Positions 1-8,227 of a DNA stretch of 64,000 nucleotides are shown here, piece by piece (within the stretch, counting starts at the first letter, position 1; each line of letters opens with the position of its first letter). The stretch lies in the NCBI GenBank assembly GCA_039111475.1, contig JBCCIP010000015.1, forward strand, positions 48,351-112,350, in the 5' to 3' direction. The translations under genes and the position numbers were made by a program. The notes under the pieces are model-generated. The model had not been told where the DNA came from. It saw only the letters and a list, made by a program, of their open reading frames with translations, and did not search any database. This DNA comes from JAUIET01 sp039111475. GTDB taxonomy: Bacteria; Pseudomonadota; Gammaproteobacteria; Pseudomonadales; JAUIET01.

Positions 1-169
1 CAACAGTGCTTATGCGCGCATTCTCAGCCGCCAATAGGGAGTCGTCATTACTGCAATTGTCGACAATGATTACTTTGGACGGTAATAGTTCCTGTTTCTC
101 CAGCGCGCAAAGGCAACGTTCAAGATATTCCCCACTGTTCCAATTGACGATCACTACCGCAACTTTCAT
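1..169 (-). CDS. Glycosyltransferase family 2, N-terminal fragment (cut by window edge)
   Basis: The minus-strand reading frame starts at an ATG at 169-167 and runs open to the window edge, giving 56 codons. It begins MKVAVVIVNWNSGEYLERC and continues with VIIVDNCSNDDS. This is the classic first beta strand and nucleotide-binding segment of GT-A family 2 glycosyltransferases, where the Asp of the VDN motif contacts the nucleotide. The rest of the protein, including the DxD and catalytic base, lies outside the window, so the sugar donor and acceptor are unknown. It is likely part of a surface-polysaccharide or glycan gene set continuing to the left. Confidence 0.8.
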   Translation of the reverse strand, partial: MKVAVVIVNWNSGEYLERCLCALEKQELLPSKVIIVDNCSNDDSLLAAENARISTV

Positions 170-408
170 GGCTTGTTTTCAAAGATTGGCGGATGAAAAT
201 CGCAAAAAAGTAACATCAGCCGTGCCACCCTGTCATCTTCATGAAGTTAACCCGGCGGATGGTATATGAAGCCTTCTGCTCAAACCAGCAAAAAGGCGGT
301 GACTTAATTGGTGAAGTTAATCTCAGCTAGTGCGGCTTAATTGGTAATGAAGCAACAAAACAGCCAATTTTGAGCCATTCTGACGCCATCAGTTGAAGAC
401 AGTTTGAC

Positions 409-1122
409 TCACCAGCTTTCTTTACTGGTACGGACGTCAAGTTCAAACGACCAGGCCCTTGGTGTTTGATTATAAAGATATACAAATCCATCTACGATGC
501 CGTCGAGAGAAATCATTCCCTCCTCGCCAATCGCAGCCGCATAATCCGGCACTAAAGTGAGAATTTTCTCACCATGAATTGGACCATCAATCACGACATG
601 ACCAACGTGAATACCGTCATCTGCGTATTCCTTGGCCATAGCTTGTGCGAGATTGCGAACTGCGCCCTTGGATGAATTGAACGCGCCAAAATTTGCGCGA
701 CCACGCAAGGAGGCACTAGCGCCAGTAAACAGTAAAGTACCACCACTGCTTTTCATAGATCTTATCGCTTCTCTTCCAAAGAGAAAGCCTCCGAAACAGC
801 AAACTCGCCAACTGTACTCAAACAGAGCGGCTTCCATATCATCAATTCGACCTGGGGTGTTATTGCCAACGTTGTAAATCGCCAGGTCCACATTGTTACC
901 CGCTATGTCAAACAAGGCCTGAACGGCTGACTCATCCGTACAATCAGCCACAACGGCTTGAGCGCTGTCGCCTTGTTCGACTATGTGTTCAACAACGGCG
1001 TCCAATTTTTCCTGAGTACGACCCGCCGCAATCACATGTAAGCCTTCTTGCGCGAATCGAATACACAGTTGCGCCCCCAAACCCTGAACCGGACCGACCC
1101 CTATAACAATCGCTGTTTTCAT
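409..1122 (-). CDS. Short-chain dehydrogenase/reductase lacking the catalytic Tyr
   Basis: This 237-residue protein has the SDR Rossmann fold. A glycine-rich NAD(P) loop (GVGPVQGLG, residues 8-16) follows the first strand, and an NVGN segment (84-87) replaces the usual NNAG. The catalytic YxxxK motif reads F148-N-S-S-K152, so the general-acid Tyr is Phe; a Ser lies upstream (S136/S138). From memory, a clade of proteobacterial SDRs carries this Tyr-to-Phe change, often with an AFxxxK motif. The reaction is therefore uncertain and may not be a classical carbonyl reduction. It lies 21 bases downstream of the DapB-like gene on the same strand and is probably cotranscribed with it. Start ATG at 1122 gives a normal SDR N-terminus. 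Confidence 0.85.
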   Translation of the reverse strand: MKTAIVIGVGPVQGLGAQLCIRFAQEGLHVIAAGRTQEKLDAVVEHIVEQGDSAQAVVADCTDESAVQALFDIAGNNVDLAIYNVGNNTPGRIDDMEAALFEYSWRVCCFGGFLFGREAIRSMKSSGGTLLFTGASASLRGRANFGAFNSSKGAVRNLAQAMAKEYADDGIHVGHVVIDGPIHGEKILTLVPDYAAAIGEEGMISLDGIVDGFVYLYNQTPRAWSFELDVRTSKESW

Positions 1123-1143
1123 TATCTAATCACCCCATCAGTT

Positions 1144-2229
1144 TCATCGTCGCAATTGCGGGCCGCCATGAATCAACGGCAAGTCCAGCGGACTTAGTAT
1201 GCCAGGTTTGCCTGCACATACTGCAGGTATCGCGTTCACAATACGATTTGCCGCAGAGCAGTTGCCGCCACCAGCAGGGCCCGGTTCGACAGGATCATGC
1301 CCATGGAAACTCACCTTCAACTCTGGATTGCCTTTGATAATCGCCTGATGGCAACCTTCCCCTTCAGCTGGATACGGCCAATCTGGCGCGCAGGACTGAT
1401 CGATACGCGTAATATGCTCCACAACAATTCTGGATTCACCGGCCACCATACCTCGTACCTCAAAGCGAAAAGCACCTTGAGTACCCGCCTCGAAATGTCC
1501 CATCCCATGGACATCCACTGATTCGGCAAGCGGTAAGCGCTCGACATGGGTTTCAATAAAATCCAGTGGATAATCCAGTGCAGCAGCTACTATCTCTACC
1601 ATAGGCGCCCAAACAAGTTTTAATGCACTCTCCTCCAGCATCTGCGGTAAAGTATCCATGGATTGACCGAAGCCAATCACATTGCGAACCACGTCGGGTT
1701 GATCGTACAGCGCGTAGTTGAATACTTCCTGCAGTCGAATTTCTTCAATATCAGACACCACGCCACTGAGCAGTACTGGAAGAATATCCATGGCCCAACC
1801 TGGATCGACACCTGACACAAACACCGAGCATTCGTTCTGTTCGCACACCATTTGTACTGGCTCAATTGCCTCTTTGATCGCGCCCTGGCCGGCAGGGTAC
1901 AGCAAGGGGTAAAACGACGTAGACACCACATTCACGCCCGCACTCAAGCACGACAGCAAATCCATAAACGCAGCTTCACCGCGCGTATCGCCACTGGCGG
2001 TGTAAACCACAGCATCGATATTATCTGCGATCACGCTTTGCCAATCATCGGTGGCAGCTACGCCCAGAGGCCCTATCCCCGCGAGGCTGCCAGCGTCTTT
2101 GCCTATTTTCTCTGGGTTGGATACAACAACGGCAACAAGATCGAGCTCGCGATGAGCTGCCACTGCGCGTATGGCCGGTCGACCCACATTTCCGGTTCCC
2201 CACACTGCAACACGCTTCTTCTCACTCAT
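1144..2229 (-). CDS. DapB-like NAD(P)-dependent dehydrogenase
   Basis: This 361-residue protein opens with a Rossmann dinucleotide-binding motif (VAVWGTGNVGRPAIRAV, residues 8-24), followed by VVYTASGD. It resembles the dihydrodipicolinate-reductase-like family that also includes 2,4-diaminopentanoate dehydrogenase and many mycobacterial and marine proteobacterial proteins of unknown substrate. It is longer than true DapB (about 270 residues), and no lysine-biosynthesis gene is nearby, so a catabolic oxidoreductase role is more likely. The C-terminal third contains a GxDPGWAMD segment typical of this family. It is probably cotranscribed with the downstream SDR. The substrate is unknown. Confidence 0.8.
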   Translation of the reverse strand: MSEKKRVAVWGTGNVGRPAIRAVAAHRELDLVAVVVSNPEKIGKDAGSLAGIGPLGVAATDDWQSVIADNIDAVVYTASGDTRGEAAFMDLLSCLSAGVNVVSTSFYPLLYPAGQGAIKEAIEPVQMVCEQNECSVFVSGVDPGWAMDILPVLLSGVVSDIEEIRLQEVFNYALYDQPDVVRNVIGFGQSMDTLPQMLEESALKLVWAPMVEIVAAALDYPLDFIETHVERLPLAESVDVHGMGHFEAGTQGAFRFEVRGMVAGESRIVVEHITRIDQSCAPDWPYPAEGEGCHQAIIKGNPELKVSFHGHDPVEPGPAGGGNCSAANRIVNAIPAVCAGKPGILSPLDLPLIHGGPQLRR

Positions 2230-2419
2230 ACTGATTCCTACTTTGTCGTGACCAATGCAAGGCCGTCATTTCCTGAGTGCAGTGTAGCTTTAGTGAAGAG
2301 CTTTGCCCGTGACAACTTGTTTATTCGACACTTAATCTATCAACACATTTTTGGCAACGTTGCCTTGATTTGTGAAGTGGGTACAATCCAGCAATCACTC
2401 ATTTCTGGCTCCAATATCA

Positions 2420-4735
2420 ATGACGCTTTTTATTAAACCAGACAAGCTGGTATTTGCCGCACTGCTGTTGTGTTTTTCGTCAGCATCGGTAGCCAATCAA
2501 ACTATTGAATCAGAGGTTGAAAATCTATTCTCAAAGTTCAACGCTGGGAAGCAGCCAGGCGTTGCTGTTCTGGTAAGGCACAATGACAGCGTGGTTTATG
2601 AAGGAGGGTTCGGCTTTGCTGATCTCACGGCGAGTAAAAAAATAACGGCTGAAACACTGTTTCGCCTGGCGTCTGTGTCCAAGCAATTTACTGCAGCGGC
2701 TATTTTGAAACTGAATGAAGAAGGCCGCCTTTCACTGGATGACTCCATTAGCAAGTATCTGCCTGAGCTTATAGACTACAAAGGTGCCACCATTCGGCAT
2801 CTGTTGAATCACACTGCGGGTTTGCCAGATTATTACGATCAATTTCAATTTGATCCCGGAACAGTTCCCTCCAACAGTGATATTGTGTTGGCGCTAAAGG
2901 AGCTAGCGGCCCCTCAGTTTCGCCCCGGCGATGAGTTCGAATACAGCAACCCCGCATACGAGATGCTCGCGCTACTGGTGGAGCGAGTCAGTGGTACCTC
3001 TTTCAGACACTTTATGCGCGAGCAGTTATTCATTCCCTCTGGAATGAACACAGCCATGGTTTATGACCACACCCAGCCGTCAATTCCACATCGCGCACTG
3101 GGGTACTCGCCTGACGCCGACGCCTACACCTTGAATGACTACGATTTACTAAATGGTATTACGGGTTCCGGCGGGGTATACGCGAGCCTGCAAGACTTTT
3201 CCGCCTGGATTGACGCACTGCACAAACAGCAAGTGCTCAAGCCCGAGACACTCAGCGATGCGTGGCGGGGAACCGCATTGAATAGTGGTGAGCTTGTAGA
3301 CTATGGATTTGGCTGGAGCACAGACACTTACCGCGGCCATAAGCGCGTTAGCCATGGCGGGTCATGGGTTGGCTTCAGAACCCACTTTGCGACTTTCCCG
3401 GAACAGGGTTTGAGTATCGTTGTTCTGGCCAACCGCAGTGATATTGAACCTGCCGACTACGTTGAACAGATCGCTGACATGCAGTTACCTGAAAAAGGGA
3501 ATTATCTCGCCCCCAAGACAACAATAAATTGGCAGCAGAATCGCCTCAAAGGAATACCAGATAACGATATCTGGTGGACGGCAACTGGCAAAGACATGGC
3601 CTGGATGCATAAAAACCTGCCACAGATGTTCCCCACTGTTACTGTCCATCGCTCAGGGCAAGTCAAGCCTCTTGCGCAGCAGCTGATGCCAGCGATTGCA
3701 CAGCACGCCGTCAAGACGCCAGATGGCATTATGGGCTTTGATGATTTTCTGGCGTCCGATCATTCAACTGCAATGGGTGTTGTGATTCTGCACAAAGGCA
3801 AAATCGTTTTTGAGCGTTACCCAAGAATGCAGCCGTACGAAAAACCTATCTATTGGTCAGTTGCTAAGATCCTGCCTGCAACATTGCTGCGCATGATGGA
3901 AGAGCGCGGCAAACTGGATGTTGATAAACCTATTGATCACTATATTTCAGAGCTGTCAGGCTCTGCCTTTTCAGGTACCACGGTTCGAAATGTGCTGGAC
4001 ATGGCCAGCGGTCTTGATTGCGAAGACGAGTATGACGATCGCAGCTCTTGCTATTACCAATATTCTGCTGCGATTGGTGACAGTTATCGTGACGAACGGT
4101 CCGCTGCGAATCCCTACGAATTTCTGAAGACGCTCAAAGCTGCACGCCATGCACCACAAGGAGAGAAATTTTCTTACTCAGGGGTCAATACTTTCCTGTT
4201 AGGATGGTTAGTCGAAGTGTTGACCGGTCAGCCACTGCAAGACGTATTAAGCCAGCAAATCTGGTCGCAGATTGGTGCTGAAGCTGATGCGTCATTTCTG
4301 GCGTATCACTCAGGGATCCCATTGGCGCACGGTGGATTTCTTGCACGCCCTAGAGATCTTGCGCGTTTAGGACTGTTGTTCACACCCAGCTACAAAAAGG
4401 TAAGCGCCAAGCCAATAATTTCCCAGGATCACATACGATTTTTGCAAACTCAGGGTCGCCCGGAATTGCTGCAGAAAGCAGGTCTAGCAGCTGATAATCC
4501 AGAAGGCATTCGCCATAACATTTACCAATGGGACCAGGTTCACCACAACGGCACCCTTTATAAGGGTGGGTGGGCCGGGCAAGGCTTAATCATAAACCCT
4601 GAACAGGATGTCGTTGCCGTATTTGCCAGCTACTTTAAAGACGACAACTATAGCGAGATGCCGCTTGAGCCAGTGGTATTTGACGTGATCAACTCAGTAT
4701 TTGAAATGAACCAGATTGCTGCGCCCGAGAACTGA
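2420..4735 (+). CDS. Secreted tandem beta-lactamase-fold serine hydrolase
   Basis: The start was placed at ATG 2420 rather than further upstream because it gives a clean signal peptide (MTLFIKPDKLVFAALLLCFS, then ASVANQ). The 771-residue product carries two penicillin-binding/beta-lactamase (class C, esterase-type) domains. In the first, SxxK is S85-V-S-K88, followed by a YSN motif and an HGG motif (KRVSHGGSW) in the expected order. The second starts near residue 430 with another SxxK (YWSVAKIL) and a YSG motif. The family hydrolyses amide or ester bonds of peptides, D-amino-acid compounds or esters in the periplasm. The double-domain layout is unusual, since most members have one domain. It is divergent from the DapB-like gene and convergent, by 10 bases, with the DUF35 gene. 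Confidence 0.88.
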   Translation: MTLFIKPDKLVFAALLLCFSSASVANQTIESEVENLFSKFNAGKQPGVAVLVRHNDSVVYEGGFGFADLTASKKITAETLFRLASVSKQFTAAAILKLNEEGRLSLDDSISKYLPELIDYKGATIRHLLNHTAGLPDYYDQFQFDPGTVPSNSDIVLALKELAAPQFRPGDEFEYSNPAYEMLALLVERVSGTSFRHFMREQLFIPSGMNTAMVYDHTQPSIPHRALGYSPDADAYTLNDYDLLNGITGSGGVYASLQDFSAWIDALHKQQVLKPETLSDAWRGTALNSGELVDYGFGWSTDTYRGHKRVSHGGSWVGFRTHFATFPEQGLSIVVLANRSDIEPADYVEQIADMQLPEKGNYLAPKTTINWQQNRLKGIPDNDIWWTATGKDMAWMHKNLPQMFPTVTVHRSGQVKPLAQQLMPAIAQHAVKTPDGIMGFDDFLASDHSTAMGVVILHKGKIVFERYPRMQPYEKPIYWSVAKILPATLLRMMEERGKLDVDKPIDHYISELSGSAFSGTTVRNVLDMASGLDCEDEYDDRSSCYYQYSAAIGDSYRDERSAANPYEFLKTLKAARHAPQGEKFSYSGVNTFLLGWLVEVLTGQPLQDVLSQQIWSQIGAEADASFLAYHSGIPLAHGGFLARPRDLARLGLLFTPSYKKVSAKPIISQDHIRFLQTQGRPELLQKAGLAADNPEGIRHNIYQWDQVHHNGTLYKGGWAGQGLIINPEQDVVAVFASYFKDDNYSEMPLEPVVFDVINSVFEMNQIAAPEN

Positions 4736-4745
4736 AAGCAGAGCG

Positions 4746-5177
4746 TTAAATCGCTTTCCAATTGGGTATCAACAGCTGCTCACCACTTTCCGGATCCGTC
4801 GCTTCTTCAAATATCGCACGCACCTTCTGGCCTATGCTCACGTCAACTTCATCACTGTTGACGATATTGCCAATCGCATTGCAACCGGGTGCACCGTTCA
4901 GCGAGATGACGGCTACGTTATAAGGTACACGGTCCGCTAACAGCGGATGCACTGGGTGCTGAACCTCAACCACGCTCTCTATAACGCCCTCGCCCGAAAT
5001 GGCACGAAATTCAAGGTCGCTGCCCTGGCATTGAAAACACACATCTTCTGCCGGGTATCTTGCCGCATCGCAGTGATTGCAGAACTGTACATGCAATTGC
5101 CCGCTGGTGAACCAGTCTTTATTGTCTGGATCCAGTGCGGGGAGAAGAAAACTGTCGCCTAAATATCTATTCGTCAT
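4746..5177 (-). CDS. DUF35 / OB-fold zinc-ribbon acyl-CoA-binding protein
   Basis: The real start is ATG 5177 (MTNRYLGDSFLLPALDPDN); the upstream extension overlaps the thiolase gene. The 143-residue protein has a rubredoxin-like zinc ribbon (C-x2-C ... C-x2-C in the FCNHCDAARYPAEDVCFQCQ segment) followed by an OB fold. Members bind acyl-CoA and partner with thiolase-fold enzymes. Well-studied examples are the ChsH2 C-terminal domain with Ltp2 in steroid side-chain degradation and archaeal thiolase complexes. Here it follows the thiolase-fold gene by 4 bases, so a heteromeric complex is very likely. It is the last gene of the liv/acyl-CoA operon. Confidence 0.88.
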   Translation of the reverse strand: MTNRYLGDSFLLPALDPDNKDWFTSGQLHVQFCNHCDAARYPAEDVCFQCQGSDLEFRAISGEGVIESVVEVQHPVHPLLADRVPYNVAVISLNGAPGCNAIGNIVNSDEVDVSIGQKVRAIFEEATDPESGEQLLIPNWKAI

Positions 5178-5181
5178 TTTC

Positions 5182-6342
5182 TCAATCCCGTCCAAACAAC
5201 ACAGCACTGCCGGGCGCGTAACCAGGCCCACCAACAGCAAACGACAAGTCCACCTTGTCCACCTGACAACTGGAATCGCCACGCACCTGACGCACGGCTT
5301 CATTGATCATTTCGAAGCCGTGAATGTACGCCTCACCAATGTTGCCACCGCTGGTGTTAAACGGTAAGCGAGCATCTGGCCCTTCCAACGCACCATCGGC
5401 CACAAAATCTTGCAACTCACCGGGCTCACAGTAACCGAGCTCGCACAGCGACATCATCACCGGCCCGGTAAAATTCTCATACATCTGCAAAACATCAACG
5501 TCAGTTGCGCGCACACCAGCGCGTTGCCAAATTGCCTCACCCACGCCCTGATAAAACATGCCGGGAAACCAGCGCCCCTGAAAAGAATCGATACCGATGT
5601 TTGGACCAATTCCCTGAGCGGTGGCAAGAATAGGCACTGCCTCGCCTTTCAGATCTTTTGCGCGTTCCGGTGTTGTGATGATCACGGCTGCAGCCCCATC
5701 GTTCTCAGGGCAGCAGTCGTAAAGATGAAACGGCTCTACGATCCAGCGCGATTCATGATACTTTTCACGGGTAAGCGGGCTTCCATACCGCACTGCTCGC
5801 GGATTGCGCTGCGCATTTGCATAGCAGGCCATTGATATATCGCACAAGGCTTGTTGAGTAATGCCATGGTCATGCATAAACCGTTTGGTCTGCAGAGCGC
5901 ATTCCTGAGCGGGGGAAATAAGCCCATAGGTGTGTGTCCAGGCGTGAGGGCCAGCGGCATTGGTCATTCCGGAAAAGTGCGTCCCGAAGCGTGAGAACTG
6001 ACCTTGCGCAAGCGCGCGAAATGCCACTACGTAGTTTGCGTAACCTCCGCTAACAGCAGCATCAGCGCACTGAATAGCTGCAGCCGAATTATTTCCGCCG
6101 CCGGCCCAAGGCGTCATGGCCCAGCGCAGCTCTTTCATGCCCATAGCACTCGACAGCCGCAACGGGTCATTGCGATTGTCCATGTATGAGACAAGACCAT
6201 CAATTTCAGACAGCTCAAGCCCGGCGTCGTCAGCCGCACGACTGATTGCCTTCATGGCCAGTTGAAACTCCGTCTCCTCGCTGCCACCACGCTTGTAATA
6301 TTCCGACTCGCCGATTCCAACGACTACCGCGTCCCCGTTCAT
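5182..6342 (-). CDS. Thiolase-fold enzyme (SCP2-thiolase/Ltp2-like), partner of DUF35
   Basis: This 386-residue thiolase-superfamily protein starts MNGDAVVVGIGESEYYKRGG. The position of the nucleophilic Cys is occupied by the segment GGGNNSAAAIQ, so the classical thiolase Cys is absent; a C-terminal HGFEMINEA segment keeps the His region. Proteins of this type paired with DUF35 are often annotated acetyl-CoA acetyltransferase. Some, such as Ltp2, are instead retro-aldolases acting on branched beta-hydroxyacyl-CoA. The downstream DUF35 gene supports this type of two-protein enzyme. Its role is inferred to be release of acetyl- or propionyl-CoA or an aldehyde/ketone from a substrate imported and activated by the upstream operon genes. 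Confidence 0.85.
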   Translation of the reverse strand: MNGDAVVVGIGESEYYKRGGSEETEFQLAMKAISRAADDAGLELSEIDGLVSYMDNRNDPLRLSSAMGMKELRWAMTPWAGGGNNSAAAIQCADAAVSGGYANYVVAFRALAQGQFSRFGTHFSGMTNAAGPHAWTHTYGLISPAQECALQTKRFMHDHGITQQALCDISMACYANAQRNPRAVRYGSPLTREKYHESRWIVEPFHLYDCCPENDGAAAVIITTPERAKDLKGEAVPILATAQGIGPNIGIDSFQGRWFPGMFYQGVGEAIWQRAGVRATDVDVLQMYENFTGPVMMSLCELGYCEPGELQDFVADGALEGPDARLPFNTSGGNIGEAYIHGFEMINEAVRQVRGDSSCQVDKVDLSFAVGGPGYAPGSAVLFGRD

Positions 6343-6427
6343 AATTTCTCCGTCAACAGAGGTTTCCCAGTTTAATAGATGCCACGTTCAAACACTCATG
6401 ACTGAATGGTTACAGTTTGCGGTATGG

Positions 6428-6955
6428 CTATAAGTCAATGATGGGATCGGGGCAGTATTCTCTGCGCCTACAGCTGTGGCAATAATCTCCGAGATAAAGC
6501 TCATCAACCCAATCGGTCAGCTCTTTCAACGATTGGGGGTCGTCAAACAAAAAACCGGCTTCAAAATTACGCTTGTCCTCGTGCTTGCTACCCAATCCAG
6601 CTCCGGTCAGGTTAGGCGAGCCTACAAACGCTTCGCGGCCATCGATGATGATGGCTTTGGTGTGAACTCTGGGACATAAAATTCGCTCGAACAATTCGTT
6701 GTTGATCAGTGCGTCAAAGCGATCAAAGTCTTCGCGAAATCGCGGGCCTGGTTCTTTGGCGTGTATCAGCCGAATGGCAACGCCGTCATCCACCAGGTCA
6801 GATAACAACTGGAGCAAGGGCACAAAGCCTGAGCCGTATTCGACGTACATGTCTTTGATATCCGCGGTAACAATCCAAACATACTCCTTCGCGTTTGGGA
6901 GTCTCTGCTGGATAACCTCCAGATAGATATTGCGGTTTAGCAGCAATCGATGCAT
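6428..6955 (-). CDS. Single-HKD phospholipase-D-like protein
   Basis: This 175-residue protein carries one PLD catalytic motif, H98-T-K100-x4-D105, in CPRVHTKAIIIDGREAFVGSPNLT. Single-HKD members dimerise and act as phosphodiesterases (nucleases of the Nuc type) or phospholipases. No signal peptide or membrane segment is visible, favouring a cytoplasmic enzyme. The C-terminus has a compact cysteine cluster (YCHSCRRREYCPDP, residues 158-171) that could bind zinc or an iron-sulfur cluster and is not part of the usual PLD fold. It lies inside the transporter/acyl-CoA operon between the binding-protein gene and the thiolase gene without an obvious functional link. Confidence 0.8.
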   Translation of the reverse strand: MHRLLLNRNIYLEVIQQRLPNAKEYVWIVTADIKDMYVEYGSGFVPLLQLLSDLVDDGVAIRLIHAKEPGPRFREDFDRFDALINNELFERILCPRVHTKAIIIDGREAFVGSPNLTGAGLGSKHEDKRNFEAGFLFDDPQSLKELTDWVDELYLGDYCHSCRRREYCPDPIIDL

Positions 6956-7005
6956 CTTTCAGCCCAATCTCACACCGCAACAGCCAGTGTACTCTAGCAA
7001 CGCCC

Positions 7006-8217
7006 CTAGAAACTGATCGATGTTTCCAGAGTATGCCAACGGCCGTCGCGAACCTGCGACAATGTAGATTCGCTCACACCCTGGTGTTTATCGGCAGCAA
7101 ACGACAAGGGGTAGCCAAATATATCCATGTAGTTGTCAATGGACTCCAAAGCCGTGATGAATGAATCTACCGTCAATTCAGGCCCTGCTCTGCGCAATGC
7201 TTCAACGATGACATCCGCATTCCTGTAAGACTCCATAGCCACGTATTCAGGGTCTCGACCATGGCGTTCAACAAACCGGTCCCACCATGCGGCGGCCGCC
7301 TCAGTGGGGGGCGCATCACGATACATCATCGCCATATGCACAAATGCATAATAGCCTTCGCCGGCGCCACTCTCCTGGCTGGCCACCACCTGATTGTACG
7401 CCGCGTTGCTGCCAACAAATGACGCCCCTTCCCAGCCAAGCTTGCGAACGGCCTCTAACACTAGAATAGTATCGCGCACAACAGTGCCCATCATGACCAA
7501 ATCACACGCCGCGTCGCGCAGCTTGATAATTGCAGCCGTAAATTCACTTTCGGTTGGCTTGTGAGAGCTAGTCGCGATGATGTTAATGCCTAACTCCGCA
7601 GACTGATCACTAGCAGCTTGCAAGGTTTCTTCACCATACTCCGTATCCTGATAAATGACGCATACGGACTTGGCACCGCGTTCATTGACAAAATACTTCA
7701 TTGCCGCACGCATCTCGTCGTAATACATACCGCGGGCATTAAACTTAAGTCTATGGAAAGGGTCGACCATAGTGCGAGCACCCGTAATAGGAAACAAGTT
7801 TGGTACACCCTCTTTCAGCTGCTGGGTTAGGACGGCATTGGTTGTTGGCGTACCCAGTGCGATGGCCATGGCAAAAATCTTGTCTCTGTGAATCAATTTG
7901 TTGGCGGCCTGAATGGCCTTGGGCACTTGATATTGTGTGTCTTCAACCACATAGCGAATTTTGCGACCGTGAATTCCGCCTTCCGCGTTCACCTCGTCAA
8001 ACCGCATGCGTGCACCGTTCACGCCGTCAACGCCCAGTGTCGCAATCGGGCCGGATAAATCAGTATGCGAACCAAGCACAATTTCCGTATCGCTGACGCC
8101 ACGCACCGCAGAGGATGAGCCATCAGCCGACTCTTCGCTTTTCCCACCGCAGGCACTCAGTAGGCCGCAAGTCGTAAGCAGCAGGAAAATGGCTATCGAT
8201 ATTGTTCTAACAGTCAT
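7006..8217 (-). CDS. Branched-chain amino acid-type ABC transporter substrate-binding lipoprotein
   Basis: The start is placed at ATG 8217 because it gives a lipoprotein signal (MTVRTISIAIFLLLTT, lipobox LSAC with Cys23). The mature protein begins with a low-complexity linker and then a type I periplasmic binding domain (IVLGSHTDLSGPIATLG ... RYVVEDTQYQVPKAI), the LivJ/LivK/AmiC-type fold. With LivHMGF upstream it completes a five-part importer. The neighbouring acyl-CoA synthetase and thiolase-like genes suggest a carboxylate (fatty, aromatic or steroid-like acid) rather than an amino acid. This substrate assignment is inference. Confidence 0.9.
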   Translation of the reverse strand: MTVRTISIAIFLLLTTCGLLSACGGKSEESADGSSSAVRGVSDTEIVLGSHTDLSGPIATLGVDGVNGARMRFDEVNAEGGIHGRKIRYVVEDTQYQVPKAIQAANKLIHRDKIFAMAIALGTPTTNAVLTQQLKEGVPNLFPITGARTMVDPFHRLKFNARGMYYDEMRAAMKYFVNERGAKSVCVIYQDTEYGEETLQAASDQSAELGINIIATSSHKPTESEFTAAIIKLRDAACDLVMMGTVVRDTILVLEAVRKLGWEGASFVGSNAAYNQVVASQESGAGEGYYAFVHMAMMYRDAPPTEAAAAWWDRFVERHGRDPEYVAMESYRNADVIVEALRRAGPELTVDSFITALESIDNYMDIFGYPLSFAADKHQGVSESTLSQVRDGRWHTLETSISF

Positions 8218-8227
8218 AACACGGTCC

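Noticed and set aside
6..269. Plus-strand frame at the left edge
   Set aside because: The opposite strand gives a convincing GT2 N-terminus; the plus frame has no recognisable protein.
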